Positions 32,672 through 43,700 of a stretch of 64,000 nt of DNA are shown here, in pieces. Position numbers and translations under genes: made by a program. The DNA is from Halichondria panicea. Its lineage: Eukaryota > Porifera > Demospongiae > Suberitida > Halichondriidae. The notes under the pieces are model-generated. The model saw nothing but the letters and a program-made list of their open reading frames with translations, was not told the origin of the DNA and ran no database searches. The stretch is taken from positions 4,552,990-4,616,989 of the forward strand of contig NC_087387.1 of NCBI RefSeq assembly GCF_963675165.1. The letters run 5' to 3'. Within the stretch, counting starts at the first letter, position 1. The number at the start of each line of letters is the position of its first letter.

Positions 32672-32732
<61 letters not shown>

Positions 32733-35700
32733 TGGTAACAGAGGAGAAGTTTACGCTGCTGTTCCGTACCCAGTTTGCAGTGGGAGGGGGTGAGCTGGAG
32801 ATCAACGTAAGAACGTGTTCTCTACCAGTGGTGGTCATAGTACACGTGACCCAGCAACCTCAAGCAGAGGCTACCATCTTCTGGGACGATGCTTTCGCTG
32901 AGTCTGTAAGTGGTAGACCTAGTAGAAAGTAAAAACCAGCTATGATACTGAGAGTGTGGGGTTGAGGTTGAGTGTGACAGTTGGGCCTTGCCCAATTATG
33001 CTAGCATAATTTTGAGACTAATAGGTGCAGTGGAGCATTGAGCATTATGCCAGCCTAATAGGCAAAAATTATTAGCCTATTAGGCAATTTTTATGTAGAA
33101 AGTATGATTTTATAGAAGCACTATAGCCTCAATAGCATAAGTAATGCGTATACACGTATGGAAGGTGCTATAGTAGTACTACTAGACCAGTTGACTCTTT
33201 TCTAAGATTTCTTTCACCAATATAGTTCCTTAGAAGATTATGTAGAAGCGCCTGTGATGTTGCAGTATTATTCTCGTTGATGATTTTTATTAAGACTAAT
33301 GGACTAATAGGTACAATGCATGAGACTTGGAGACTAGACTAATAGGCAAAATTTTGAGCATAATTGGGCAAGGCCTAGTGACAGTACTGTTCTGCAAGAT
33401 ATTTAGTGTGGTGGCTGACTGTGTGCCCCACCCTCCGCACGCTCCAGCCCTGTCTCCGACAAGCCAAAGTCTAGTGGTAATGTGGTGGCTGACTGTGGGT
33501 TTGTGGGAATAATTGTGTGGTCACTGCTGTTCAATTTGTGGTTGATGTCCATTTTCAATTGGCGGGTGATGCTCAGTTTGTAAACATTTCTAAAAATTGT
33601 TTGTTTCCCCTTATACAGTACATGTACAATGAAGTATAGCTTGTGCCATAGAGCTAAAATATTAGATCCAAGACTGCTGTGTGTTACTAACATACATGTC
33701 ATGTATACCATGACTATACATTGTACATGGTTGAGCTACACATGCATACATGTATGTTCCTACAGTTTGAGTACACTCGTAGCATTCACATTTATTTAGT
33801 ACTTGTGTGACTGACTTGGAACCAGCACACCCACACACCTCCCCCTCACACACCCTCACACACTCTCACACCCACACCCCCTCCCCCAGAGTCGTGAACC
33901 GTTCCAAGTGCCCGTCTCCGTTAGTTGGCCTCAACTCTCCGAAGCTCTCAACTGTTACTTCCATGCTCAAACCGGCCGTGGATTAACCCCTCAGAATCTA
34001 GATTACCTTGGCCGTAAGCTCCTAGGGATTTCTCCAGAAGAGGACTTGTCTCAAAAGATTGTTACTCGACAGCAAGTTTGCAAGGTAAGATATTTTAGTG
34101 TTGATTCTTATACAGTATAATAGTATAATTATTATACAGCTGCAAGTAACTGTAATTATCGTTTCTAGTATATTCCCAAGTTTACGCTGCTGCTTCTGCA
34201 ATACCATATTTCCTCATTTTACATAATTTTATTGTACTACATCTTACATGTGATTCAGGATCAAATGAGAGGCCGCAGCTTCACATTCTGGGAGTGGTTT
34301 TACAAGCACTTGGACCTCGTCAAAACCACCCTCAAGAGAGAGTGGGTGGAAGGGTGAGCATGTGAGGGTGTGAGTGGGGTGAGGGTGTGGGTGGAGGGGT
34401 GAGCCTATGAGATGTGGGTGGGTGGAGGGGTGAGCCTGTGAGATGTGGGTGGGTGGAGGGATGAGCCTGTGAGATGTGGGTAGGGTGAGGGTGTGGGTGG
34501 TGTGGGTGGAGGGATGAGCCTGTGAGGTGTGGGTGGGTGGAGGGGTGAGATGTGGGTGGGGTGAGGGTGTGGGTGGAGGGGTGAGCCTGTGAGATGTGGG
34601 TGGGGTGAGGGTGTGGGTGGAGGGGTGAGCCTGTGAGGTGTGGGTAGGGTGAGGGTGTGGGTGGAGGGATGAGCCTGTGAGGTGTGGGTGGGTGGAGGGG
34701 TAAGCCTGTGAGATGTGGGTGGGGTGAGGGTGTGGGTGAGCCTGTGAGATGTGGGTGGGGTGAGGGTGTGGGTGGAGGGGTGAGCCTGTGAGGTGTGGGT
34801 TGAAGTGTGAGTGGGGATGAGCCTGCGATGGGTGCATGCTCGTTAAACATACCTAGTATAATTTGGTGAGTGGTCTCCTTTGGAATTCATGCCAATGACA
34901 CAGTATATGGGGCCAATATTTAAGCAAGCAATAATGCATAGAAGAATACGATTGTGTAATCTGTAGTCTTCTGTGCAGCTGGTTAACGTTATCTCCCTCC
35001 CCTCCCATAGGTCCATTCAGGGGTTTGTCCAGAAGGTAGATGCCGAGAACATGCTCCGGAATTGTACCCCAGGGACCTTCCTCATTCGATTCAGCGAGGG
35101 GGAGCCAGGGGGTGTGTCCATCGCCTGGGTAACGGAAGGTGACCTGACGAGCAGCGACGCTCAGGTGTTGAGTCTGGCACCATGGAATAAACATGATCTG
35201 GGCATGAGGGGTTTTGCTGACAGGTAGGTGTGGTTTGGATGGTATCATTTACCATGTTTGTTAAGTGCATTGCTGCAAGCACAATGTATAGTTAATCTTG
35301 GCTTCTAAATCTTGGCTTGTACTGTGTTTGTACTATAATATTTTCAGTGCACGTAGTTACTACAATAACTGCTTTTCAATTTTTATATTTGATTCATAAT
35401 CGTCTGTGTACGTACGTGCATTCCTGTTAGAAGGTCGTTGTGAATCTACTTATATTATCCTTCCTGGCCCCACCCTGCAGAATGCACGACCTGACCCACC
35501 TCCTCTATCTCTTCCCCAACGAGCCCAAAGACAAGATCTTTGGAAAGTACTACTCCCCAGCACGTGAGTAGAGACGTTTTGTACAGCTTGAGTTTTAAGT
35601 GTAATGTTGAGCTATGCCTTAAAGAAGCTGTGTTCATTCGGCACAACAGTACGGTTCGTATACGTGCAAAATACTAAAAACAACAAACATGGTGCTAATC

Positions 35701-37488
35701 CCTGAGCTTTGAATGTGTGGTATTTGACAAGTGTGCCCATACTGCTGTAGAGTACATGTACTCAGGGTGTCATACAGGGGGGGATACCTCCCCTAGCTCC
35801 AATTTCCCCCCTTTTTTGCATTCAGGTACTAGTTGTATAACTGAGTGTCCATATAGCTGGCACTTTTACATACTATAACACAGTATTTAAATAACAGTTG
35901 ACCTTTTGTTTAGCAAAATGTTCTGGTTACTTTTCTATTCCCCCCCTCTACTTCAAAATCCTGTATGACACCCTGGTACTGTACGTAGCTCAAGTTTGAA
36001 TAGCCCAATCTTGACAGTAGGAAGTTTTCTCTTTGAGAGTTCCAATGTTCCAATAGTGTGTAATGATAGCACTAATAATTATATTGATACCACCCTCTGC
36101 CGTATGCAGCCATTGAGACGAATGCTCGTGGGTACATCCCTGCCGACCTGCGTGCCTCCATTCCCTATCACATGACGTGAGTTAACTAGGTAGCAATACA
36201 TACACTTAATTATAGATACGTGCATGTACAGTGTTTTGAGCTTTGAGCACGGAAGTTTCCTGCTCAGGTACAGTAACGGATATATATGTGCATAATGACT
36301 AATAGCCGTATAGTTAAGAGGTGGCCTGCTAGCACAGGTTGAAACACATGCTATGGAGACTTTGGGGGCACATTAATCTGGCTGTAACATATAGAGGGTT
36401 GCCGGTTTAGAGGGTGGCCACAATAGACTGGCTTCACTGTAAGAAGAAACCATACTGTATCGTTTGTAATCGTAGTAGCTCAGTGTTACATGCAGACTGA
36501 TGTAGTACAGGTATGTTAGTGGTGTGTACTAATGTGAGGTGTTTGTATTATCTACCCTACAGTCAGAGATCAGGCGGCAGCAACCCCAATAGTCCCGCCC
36601 CTTCCATCGTGTCCATTGGGGTAAGTCTCTTACCATAAGCATGCACAGTCTTACAGTAAGACTTTAGTAAGGTTGCAATAATACCGTATAGCGGGTAATT
36701 TTCGTGGGGCAAAATATTCGTGGTTTTCGTGGTTGGAGGTCTGACCACGAATATTTTACCCACGAATGAAGCGACCTTGCCTACCTTTACCTGCAGTGCA
36801 AGCAGCTACCACGAAAATATTACCCACAAAATGTCTTAATCCTGCTGAACCACGAATATTTTGTCCCCCGAAAATTACCCGTGCTATACGGTAGTACAGT
36901 GTACGAGGGTCAAAGGCTTGGGGTGTAGTTTAAGTACATGCACAAGCCGATGGTCATTGTAATCATATTCATTGAGGGTAGCTATAGGAACAATGACTTT
37001 AAAAAATAATGATATCATAGCTCTAACCCTAAACACCTAATTCTCGTGTATAAATACCATATAGCGGGTAATTTTCGGGGGACAAAATATTCGTTATTTT
37101 CGTGGGAAAGCTGACCTCTACGAAATGTTAACGTAGGCATGGCTTACCGGAACGTAGGAATGCAGCGCAGCCACAAGACTAAACGAAATTTTTACTCACG
37201 AATATATATACCACCGTTTTTCGAGTTGAACGAATTTTTTACCCCACAAAAATTACCCACTATACGGTACATAATTTTTACGCCCACACGTTCACATACG
37301 CTCCCCCCACACACACATGGCAGACTCCCCTCTCTCCTCCAAACTGGCCTGGGGGCCCTAATGGTGGCTTTGGCAGTGACCTTGGTCTGCCGGTACTGGA
37401 CTTCCCTGGCAGTGGCCTGGGTGGATCGTTTGATGCTGGTGATTTGATGCTCGATGTCCCCTCAGTCAATAACACCATGCATCAGTGA
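25915..37488 (+). CDS. STAT: STAT transcription factor (complete)
   Basis: Twenty phase-matched exons: 25915-26042, 27281-27362, 27589-27657, 28208-28303, 28533-28695, 28929-29047, 29245-29399, 29813-29864, 30043-30146, 30780-30914, 31243-31284, 32066-32210, 32732-32905, 33890-34084, 34259-34353, 35011-35223, 35481-35563, 36110-36176, 36563-36620, 37324-37488. They give 779 residues. Order: STAT N-domain ([25 protein letters not shown]), coiled coil, DNA-binding region ([16 protein letters not shown]), linker (FTFWEWFY), SH2 with GTFLIRFSE (Arg611), and a phosphotyrosine candidate Tyr692 in [10 protein letters not shown] Gly/Pro-rich tail with DLMLDVP could be a transactivation segment. It is a latent cytoplasmic factor that should dimerise through SH2-phosphotyrosine after kinase signalling and enter the nucleus. 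The ATG lies right after an acceptor, so a 5' UTR exon exists upstream. Confidence 0.97.
27213..27280. repeat. CA-rich tract at STAT exon 2 acceptor
   Basis: (CA)n sequence runs almost to the acceptor of exon 27281-27362, standing where a polypyrimidine tract is expected. Confidence 0.85.
27800..28015. repeat. Dispersed CTCTATAGAGG-family repeat, tandem copy
   Basis: Two head-to-tail blocks carry GGTCTGCTAACACAGGT, ACATGCTATGGAGA and CCCATTAGCCTGGCTGTATT. They end with CAATAGACTGGCTTC. Same family as the copies near 15748, 31340, 36300 and 58945. It lies in STAT intron 3. Confidence 0.75.
29187..29244. repeat. CA microsatellite at STAT exon 7 acceptor
   Basis: A nearly pure CA run that ends directly in the CAG acceptor of exon 29245-29399. 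Confidence 0.92.
30308..30695. repeat. 35-bp minisatellite, about 11 units
   Basis: The unit is CACTGCCTAGCTCACCTACA followed by GTACTAGTACTGAAT. Copies are nearly identical; early ones have CTACGG and the last two CTTCAG at one position. The array lies in STAT intron 9. Confidence 0.96.
31340..31475. repeat. Dispersed CTCTATAGAGG-family repeat, diverged copy
   Basis: Carries GGGGCCCGTTAACCTGGTGTGTTATAGAGGGTG and TGGTGACCACCATAGAC-type blocks, here split into shorter motifs: GGCCCGTTAACCTGG, TTATAGAGGGTG, GACCACCATAGAC. It lies in STAT intron 11. Confidence 0.55.
32513..32730. repeat. Compound CA microsatellite with duplicated CCACTCCC block
   Basis: CA repeats broken by CACG and by CACCACTCCCACACACACG, which occurs twice about 75 bases apart. 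It runs directly into the acceptor of STAT exon 32732-32905. Confidence 0.95.
34344..34815. repeat. G-rich minisatellite in STAT intron 15
   Basis: Repeated units built from GTGGAGGGGTGAGCCTGTGA and GATGTGGGTGGGGTGAGGGT, about 35-50 bases each with length variation. The array starts within the donor region of exon 34259-34353. The repeated GTGAG strings resemble splice donors, and the runs of G could form quadruplexes in the transcript. Confidence 0.92.
36300..36440. repeat. Dispersed CTCTATAGAGG-family repeat, copy
   Basis: Contains AAGAGGTGGCCTGCTAGCAC, ACACATGCTATGGAGAC, TAATCTGGCTGTAA and the terminus CAATAGACTGGCTTCACTGT. It lies in STAT intron 18. Confidence 0.75.
36682..36893. mobile_element. 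MITE with TACCGTATAGCGGGTAATTTTCG ends, copy 1
   Basis: Terminal inverted repeats of roughly 20 bases (TACCGTATAGCGGGTAATTT and its complement) bracket 212 bases, with internal ACGAATATTTT-type motifs. No coding capacity. It lies in STAT intron 19. Confidence 0.8.
37055..37269. mobile_element. MITE of the same family, copy 2
   Basis: It begins TACCATATAGCGGGTAATTT and ends with AAAATTACCCACTATACGGTA. At 215 bases it is almost the size of copy 1, 160 bases away in the same STAT intron. Its right end lies about 55 bases from the last STAT exon. Confidence 0.78.
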
Positions 37489-38797
37489 ACTCTGTGCGTA
37501 GGACTGTGTATAATTATTTTATATTATCAATTCTGTCTATTTTTCTTTCCAATAATTTTATTATTACATGTGCATGCGTTAGTGGGTTTGTAATGCTACT
37601 TTAGTAGTGATGCAACAGCTGTCTCAATAGATCTTGTTTACTGTTCTCAACTTCTCTTTTATGACCACTAACTCGATCTCAAGTTTCCTACTGATGTATC
37701 GCTAAATTCATGCCTTTATTGTTTAAATTCCATAATCTCCTTCACCACTTGTTTAACCTGTGTCTACCGATGATGATGACTTTTCAAGTACACGTCTGAT
37801 CTTAATTGGGAGCCTGGGAGTCACGTGGTTATTAAGGTTACGGTATACAGTTCCCACCCACGCTCAAATTTGCGTGGGTGTTCAATGCCAAAATTTTCAG
37901 TTTTTTCCAGCTGACCTCAGACCACTTCATTGGATTACAAGACATAGATACTTTTAGCTACAATAATAGCTAGCATTGTTTCATGTTCTCTTTTCATTGA
38001 TAATCATTGCAAGTTACAAAAACAATGTAGTGATGAGAATAAAGAAAATAAATATCTTATGAATTATTCATGAGCAATTAGTCAGTATACTCTAACCTTT
38101 CCTAATCCCTTATCTAATCATTATCTAATAGTCAATATAGACCCATTTTGACCTTGCACACAAACACACCACAGTCAACCCCATTAATTCTTTTGTTTGG
38201 GTGTGTCCTATATTATTATTGTGTGACAGCGGATAATTATAATAATTATAATAATTATAATTATTATAATTATACTGTGATATATATTTCTAATTATGAG
38301 TGATTTAGAATATAATAATATGTACCAGATTGAGTATAAGTTCTCTAATGTATGATTTCTCCTACATCTCTTATGTTAAAGTTGAGTACTTGATAGATCT
38401 AGTAGATCTAGATTCAGTATAAAACACAGTAGTAAGTCATTGTTAGTCTATCTACACTACTATGATTTCTCCTACATCTCTTATGTCCTCTTGATTGATT
38501 GTGATTTGTAAGTATAAGTGTCAATACCACAAGAAGTGTGTAATGTGTCATAATTATGGCTTGGTACCACAATAGCTACTATACATACATTCATTATAAG
38601 ACATTGTTTAAAGTTGAGTACTTGAGACTATAAGTTAGATCTAGTAGATCTAGATTCAGTATAAAACACAGTAGTAAGTCATTGTTAGTCTATCTATACT
38701 ACTTTTGGAACTCTCACATGACTGCATGCATGTGTAGAACAGTATTGTTAATAATTATATCTACCAATAGTTCAAGTTGTCACGTTAGTTTCTAACC
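37489..38797. other. Intergenic region between STAT and the glycosyltransferase
   Basis: The first part is STAT 3' UTR. No gene was recognised. It contains an AT-rich block of TAATTATAATAATTATAA type near 38230-38275 and the duplicated block described separately. Confidence 0.5.
38351..38702. repeat. Tandem duplication upstream of the glycosyltransferase
   Basis: Unit 1 is 38351-38460. Unit 2 is 38461-38702 and contains about 125 extra bases. Shared ends are TATGATTTCTCCTACATCTC and GTCATTGTTAGTCTATCTA, with AGATCTAGTAGATCTAGATT inside both. Unit 2 ends 95 bases before the start codon, so the duplicated sequence is probably promoter or 5' UTR. Confidence 0.85.
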
Positions 38798-40402
38798 ATG
38801 CATCTTGTCGTGCTTCATGGCTATCTTTTGAGCGGAAGTGGTTCAAATATTTACACTGCCAACGTTGCCAAGGCGTGGAAAGTAATGGGCCACGGAGTGA
38901 CTGTTGTCTGCCAAGATCGAAATGCTAGGAGTTGTGAATTTGTTGATGAAGTTTTTATCGGAACAGATTGTATCCCAGCAACGGCACCTGATAAGGGTAC
39001 CGTACGTGTGGTCGTGCCTGATATTGATGATCTTTTGCTTGTATATGTCTTCAACGAATATGAGGGCTACACTGTCAAAGAACTAGGTGACCAAAACAAC
39101 TGTTCCATTCAAGAAATCGACAACTACATTTCCAAAACAGTAGCTGGATTGAAGAGAGTTTTGTCACAAGGTGTTGATCGTGTATTGGCCAATCATCTTC
39201 TCTTGGGACCCATCATAGCTAAACGAGCTTGCGAGGATTTTCGCGTACCTTATGATGTGAAGATCCATGGAAGTGCTATCACTTTTTCACTGAAACAACG
39301 ACCTGAGCTGCTGGGATATGCAATCGAGGGGCTATCAGATTGTGCTAAGATCGTGGTTGGCACTGCTCATGTTGCTGGGGTGATGAAATCTGTTCTGGAT
39401 AATTGCCCACAAAAGGATGCATTTGAAAAGAAAATGGTTACTATTCCCCCTGGTATAGATCCCAATACATTCAAACTGCTTGAGAGCCCATCCAGCAATT
39501 TGCAGCTGTTTTTGAAGTCTATCAAAGAATTCGCTATTCGAAAACCAAACGGAAGGAATGCTTTGAAAGTGACCTTGCCTGAAAATGCTTCCCAAATTCC
39601 TGATCTGAGAAATGAATTGGTCACCTTGTGCAACTCCTATGACCAATTCTCAGTTGATTCGGACCTGCTTTTCAGGTGGCCTTTGATTGCTGATGATGAA
39701 CCAATTATTGTCTACTTTGGAGCGTATTTACATACAAAAGGAGTGGGAGAACTGATAGCTTGCTTTCCACGCATTCTTGAGCATGCCCCCAAGGCACGAC
39801 TACTGTTGATAGGCTATGGAAGCTACCGTGAGAACATGGAAGGAATGTTAGCAGCACTCAAATCAGGAAACTTGGAGGATTTCGTATCCTACGCCCAAGC
39901 TGGTGATTTTCTCGATTGCCCCCCAGTTCAACTAGGAACTCTTTTCCGTCAACTGTCGACAGAAGAATGTGAACGTGGAATTCTTCAGCATAAACAACTT
40001 AGTGCGATTCTGCCGTTGGCCAGCATTGCAGTATTCCCCATCAAAGCACCCGAAGCTTTTGGTATGGTCAGTATAGAGGCAATGTCCTGCGGAGTATTCC
40101 CGATTTGCACATACCAAACTGGTATCAAAGACGTACTTGATGTTGTCAAAAGTAGCGATCCTGAGTTAGAATCGATCATGCATATCGAGCCTCAGGCAGG
40201 AGGTAAGCACGGTTGTGCCAATGGTAGCAACCTTGTAGAGCAAATACCTCTTGCGGTGTTGAGAGCGATGCACTATCTCTACCCAAGTGGACCTCTCGAC
40301 TGGACCAAGAGAAAGGAGGTGGGGAGGAGGTTGAGAGCCATTGCCATGGAGAACTTTGCTTGGGAGAAAATCTGTTCTGCTCTCATTAGTAGCACCTTAT
40401 AG
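38798..40402 (+). CDS. Intronless GT4-type (GT-B fold) glycosyltransferase
   Basis: One uninterrupted frame of 534 codons. The N-terminus (LHGYLLSGSGSNIYTANVA) is the donor-proximal glycine-rich loop typical of GT4 enzymes. DVKIHGSAI and a mid-protein IPPGID follow. The C-terminal half has VYFGAYLHTKGVGEL and the family signature PEAFGMVSIEAMSCG, an E(x7)E type nucleotide-sugar binding motif. There is no signal peptide or membrane segment, so the protein is probably cytosolic. Donor and acceptor sugars are unknown. The gene has no introns although its neighbours have many, and the style is that of bacterial glycosyltransferases. Horizontal origin or a retrocopy are both possible. The start at 38798 precedes the conserved glycine loop by a normal distance. 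Confidence 0.88.
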   Translation: MHLVVLHGYLLSGSGSNIYTANVAKAWKVMGHGVTVVCQDRNARSCEFVDEVFIGTDCIPATAPDKGTVRVVVPDIDDLLLVYVFNEYEGYTVKELGDQNNCSIQEIDNYISKTVAGLKRVLSQGVDRVLANHLLLGPIIAKRACEDFRVPYDVKIHGSAITFSLKQRPELLGYAIEGLSDCAKIVVGTAHVAGVMKSVLDNCPQKDAFEKKMVTIPPGIDPNTFKLLESPSSNLQLFLKSIKEFAIRKPNGRNALKVTLPENASQIPDLRNELVTLCNSYDQFSVDSDLLFRWPLIADDEPIIVYFGAYLHTKGVGELIACFPRILEHAPKARLLLIGYGSYRENMEGMLAALKSGNLEDFVSYAQAGDFLDCPPVQLGTLFRQLSTEECERGILQHKQLSAILPLASIAVFPIKAPEAFGMVSIEAMSCGVFPICTYQTGIKDVLDVVKSSDPELESIMHIEPQAGGKHGCANGSNLVEQIPLAVLRAMHYLYPSGPLDWTKRKEVGRRLRAIAMENFAWEKICSALISSTL

Positions 40403-40795
40403 TGATAGGTCCAAGGAGCTAGACCTATTTTGTTTACATAAAATAGTTTTACAGCTTTTCTCAAGCAATTATATTAAATGATGTTCAACTCAGTCTGGTC
40501 ATAATTATTATCCTATGATTATGTTAAGCATGACTTGGGTGCATGGAAAAGCTGGCACAGGACATTCAATTTGTTATTTGTTGCCATTCTCACTCGCATT
40601 AATATTAACTACATTCTACGAGAATAAACGGAGTGATAGCAGTGAAAAACAGCTACTAAAGTACGAGTTAAAGTTCAGAATCAGCTATACTGTTCTGTGG
40701 GGCTAATCTAAAGATGAGTTGAGTTTCAGTATACCCTATATACACTAGACAGTATTGTACGACTATAAGGAACTAACTACGAACTGCGATCGTAT
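40403..40795. other. Convergent intergenic region
   Basis: Spacer between the 3' ends of the glycosyltransferase and secreted-protein gene A. It contains AATAAACG near 40623. No gene seen. Confidence 0.4.
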
Positions 40796-43700
40796 CTACT
40801 TTCGACCAATCAGGCCTCCAACTCCGAGGTGTGCAGCGAGAGGACGGATGATCGACTGCACAATTTTTCTGAGATTGATACCAAAACTGAAGTGTCGACG
40901 TCTTCCTTGAATCTTCACACGAAGGGAGGCATGATATTTACCAAGAGCAGCATTCGTCAGAGGTGCTTCAATGCTAATGTGCTCAACAGCAAAAACATTA
41001 CTCAAACCACGCAGTTTAATCTGGTTGAGCATTCGAACACCGTTTTGGAGTCTCTTTTTGACGTTGTCGAGTTGCCTGCGTGCATAGTTCCATGCCCTTC
41101 TGGCGGTATTAACCAAATTCATAGCATGATGGAAAATCCTCCTGGCTCCCCCAAGGGCACGGCTAACTCCATTGAGAAAACGAGATGCTACATTCAGCGC
41201 TCCAGTTGCCACTGCCTTCAATCCTTGGCAAACTTTGTTTTGGCCATAGCAGATTGGGTCGGTGATGCTATGACGACAACCTGAACAGCTACACCTGACA
41301 CTCCATCCTCGTCGACGGCAACCACAGCGTGGTACGATACACTCTGCAATGGCATGGGGTTCAGTTTAGTATACAATGAGAATGGCATGCACAACGAATG
41401 TATGTTGATTTTGTATAAGAATGCAGTGGCTATAGTGTAATTAATATCGTCATTAGGGCCACAAAGTAAATTGACTGCCGAATTCGAATTCATGACCACA
41501 GTCACATTTTATGTCTAAGGCAGATCATAAATACAGAGCCACATACATGTACTAGGACTTCACTCCCTAACATGGATATCTAGACTATACTGTTAAACTT
41601 ACTGGATCCACAATGTCGAATATGACAGATGCTGTTGACACGATGCCTAAGTGAGTTCACTCGATTTGCAGCACCGTTGAAGCGACCTTGCAGTCTACCC
41701 AACGCCTTTCTAGCTCTGTTCAGCGCCGAATTGGCTCTGTTAAACACATTCAGGCGATTACTTATGAAATTCGTTGCTTTACGTATCGCATTACCAGCCA
41801 CATTTGCAATACGGCTGACTGCATTTCTAACAGGATTCACAAGCCTGTGAAACTCTCCAGGATTAATCGTACCCTTAGCTTGGAAGTTTCTCGTTATAAG
41901 CGAACCTCCACTCTGTGTATATATAGTCAGCGAAGCTCTCATAATGTGGAGAATTTGGCCATGAATAGTGAACATCAACTCCTTTATCGTTATCTTCAGG
42001 CAAGAGCTGACTGATATGCCCAACACTGATATGTAGCCACAAGCTTGAACTTTAATGGTTGGCGGCCTTAGGTCAGCTTTCAAAAAAGGTCCATGTGACC
42101 TGTCGGAGTGAGATCTGTATATCTTGAGAAGGCCTCCGGCAATATTCAAAGGAGGCATTGAAATGGCAACATAAATTCCTCGGAGAGGATTAAGTTTGAT
42201 GTTAGCTGACACTATGTATCCAAGAATGTTTATTCTTCCGTTCAGTTGAAGACCTGGGGGTATGTGTAGCTGTATTTCAGGGATGGATTTACCAACAACA
42301 CTAAATGAAAACAAGGACCCAGGCATCAGTCCAGAGTTCGCAATTGGTGCCGGTATTATTCTGGTATTGATACACATTGCTCGAAGGAGAACAGAAAGTG
42401 ACCGTCCTGGTAACTTAGCGTAATAGTAGTTTTGATTTGGATTGTTGGAGTTTATGCCGACATATCCAATGGCTGTGAGTGGGCGGCATTTCTTCGGGCC
42501 AAATTTTATCTTACCACCAAAAGCAATCTCAGAAATCCCAGTTTCAGGTCCAATTCCAACGGAGCCTTGAATGTCACAAATATCAAGAATTGGTATCCCA
42601 AAAGCATTATTCCAACAGCCAGCGACAATCATTTCTAAGATGACACTGGTCACTGATTGATATATCCTAGCAGTTAGATCAAGCTTTGGATTATGGAGGG
42701 CAACCTTTCCAATAATACCAATACTTGTCACCCCTCCAGCAACTTTAACTTCCAGTCCAGCTTGCTTCATAGTTATTAGGCCACCAGGAATCTTAATGTC
42801 TCCCGAGATGACTGCTTGCACTCGAAAATATGTAGTGCTCACAATACTAGCTTCCATGCTCAGTCTAGTGTTTCCTGGAATGAGATGTTGGACCACTTCA
42901 CAAAATTTATCTTTACCGCAGCTTGATGGCATTGTTAAATCAGCACGCAACGTTATTCCTCGGTGTATGTTGAAAGTTTGTGCGATCTCTTTTGATAATT
43001 TCACACCTCTAACACCTCTCGGAGAAATTATGATTCGTATAGGAATGTTTTGATTGAGAATGGCTATGTGCTTCAGAGTACCAGCTGCTCCAGGAGCTAT
43101 CTGGCCTAGAACATGAGCCAAACTAGGACGGCCAAGATCAATCTCTAAAATAGTTATAGTCTTCTTCTTTTGTCGAATTATCACGGCAGATATTTTCAAA
43201 GGACTGTAACCAGCTATCACTGGCTTTCCCGATAAATATACTTGAGGATGTTGTTTGTCGAAAGGCAGCACAATCCTGAAATCCTTCACTCCAAAGTTAA
43301 GGAATGGCAACGAACTTGCAAGAGAACTAAGCTGGGGAGGCAAAAAGCTAGTTTGGAAACTTTTTAGTACAGATCCGAAAGATATCTTTTTTGCAGAAGC
43401 ATCCAAGTAGTACTTTCCGTCATCTCCCTTTGTGATCAGAACCGAGAACTTGGTACCAGCAATTGTCACGAATCCATTTGCTTCCATGGTTACTTCACTC
43501 TTTGGTTGTTTGATTTCTAAGCGCACAGTAGGGTTCATCACTTGGATAAGTCCACGAAAATATCTCAGCGTCTTTTTCAGCTCAAAGGTCATGAAAATAA
43601 AACGATCTTTAAAGTTGTAGCCTATCTCAGCAACTTGTATGTCCCAAATATGAGCGAAGCCTGCAGGCAATGGGATTCGTCCAACATTTACTCGGATTTG

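Noticed and set aside
34244-34850. Pro/His/Ser-rich open frames on the minus strand
   Set aside because: They are antisense reads of the G-rich minisatellite in STAT intron 15.
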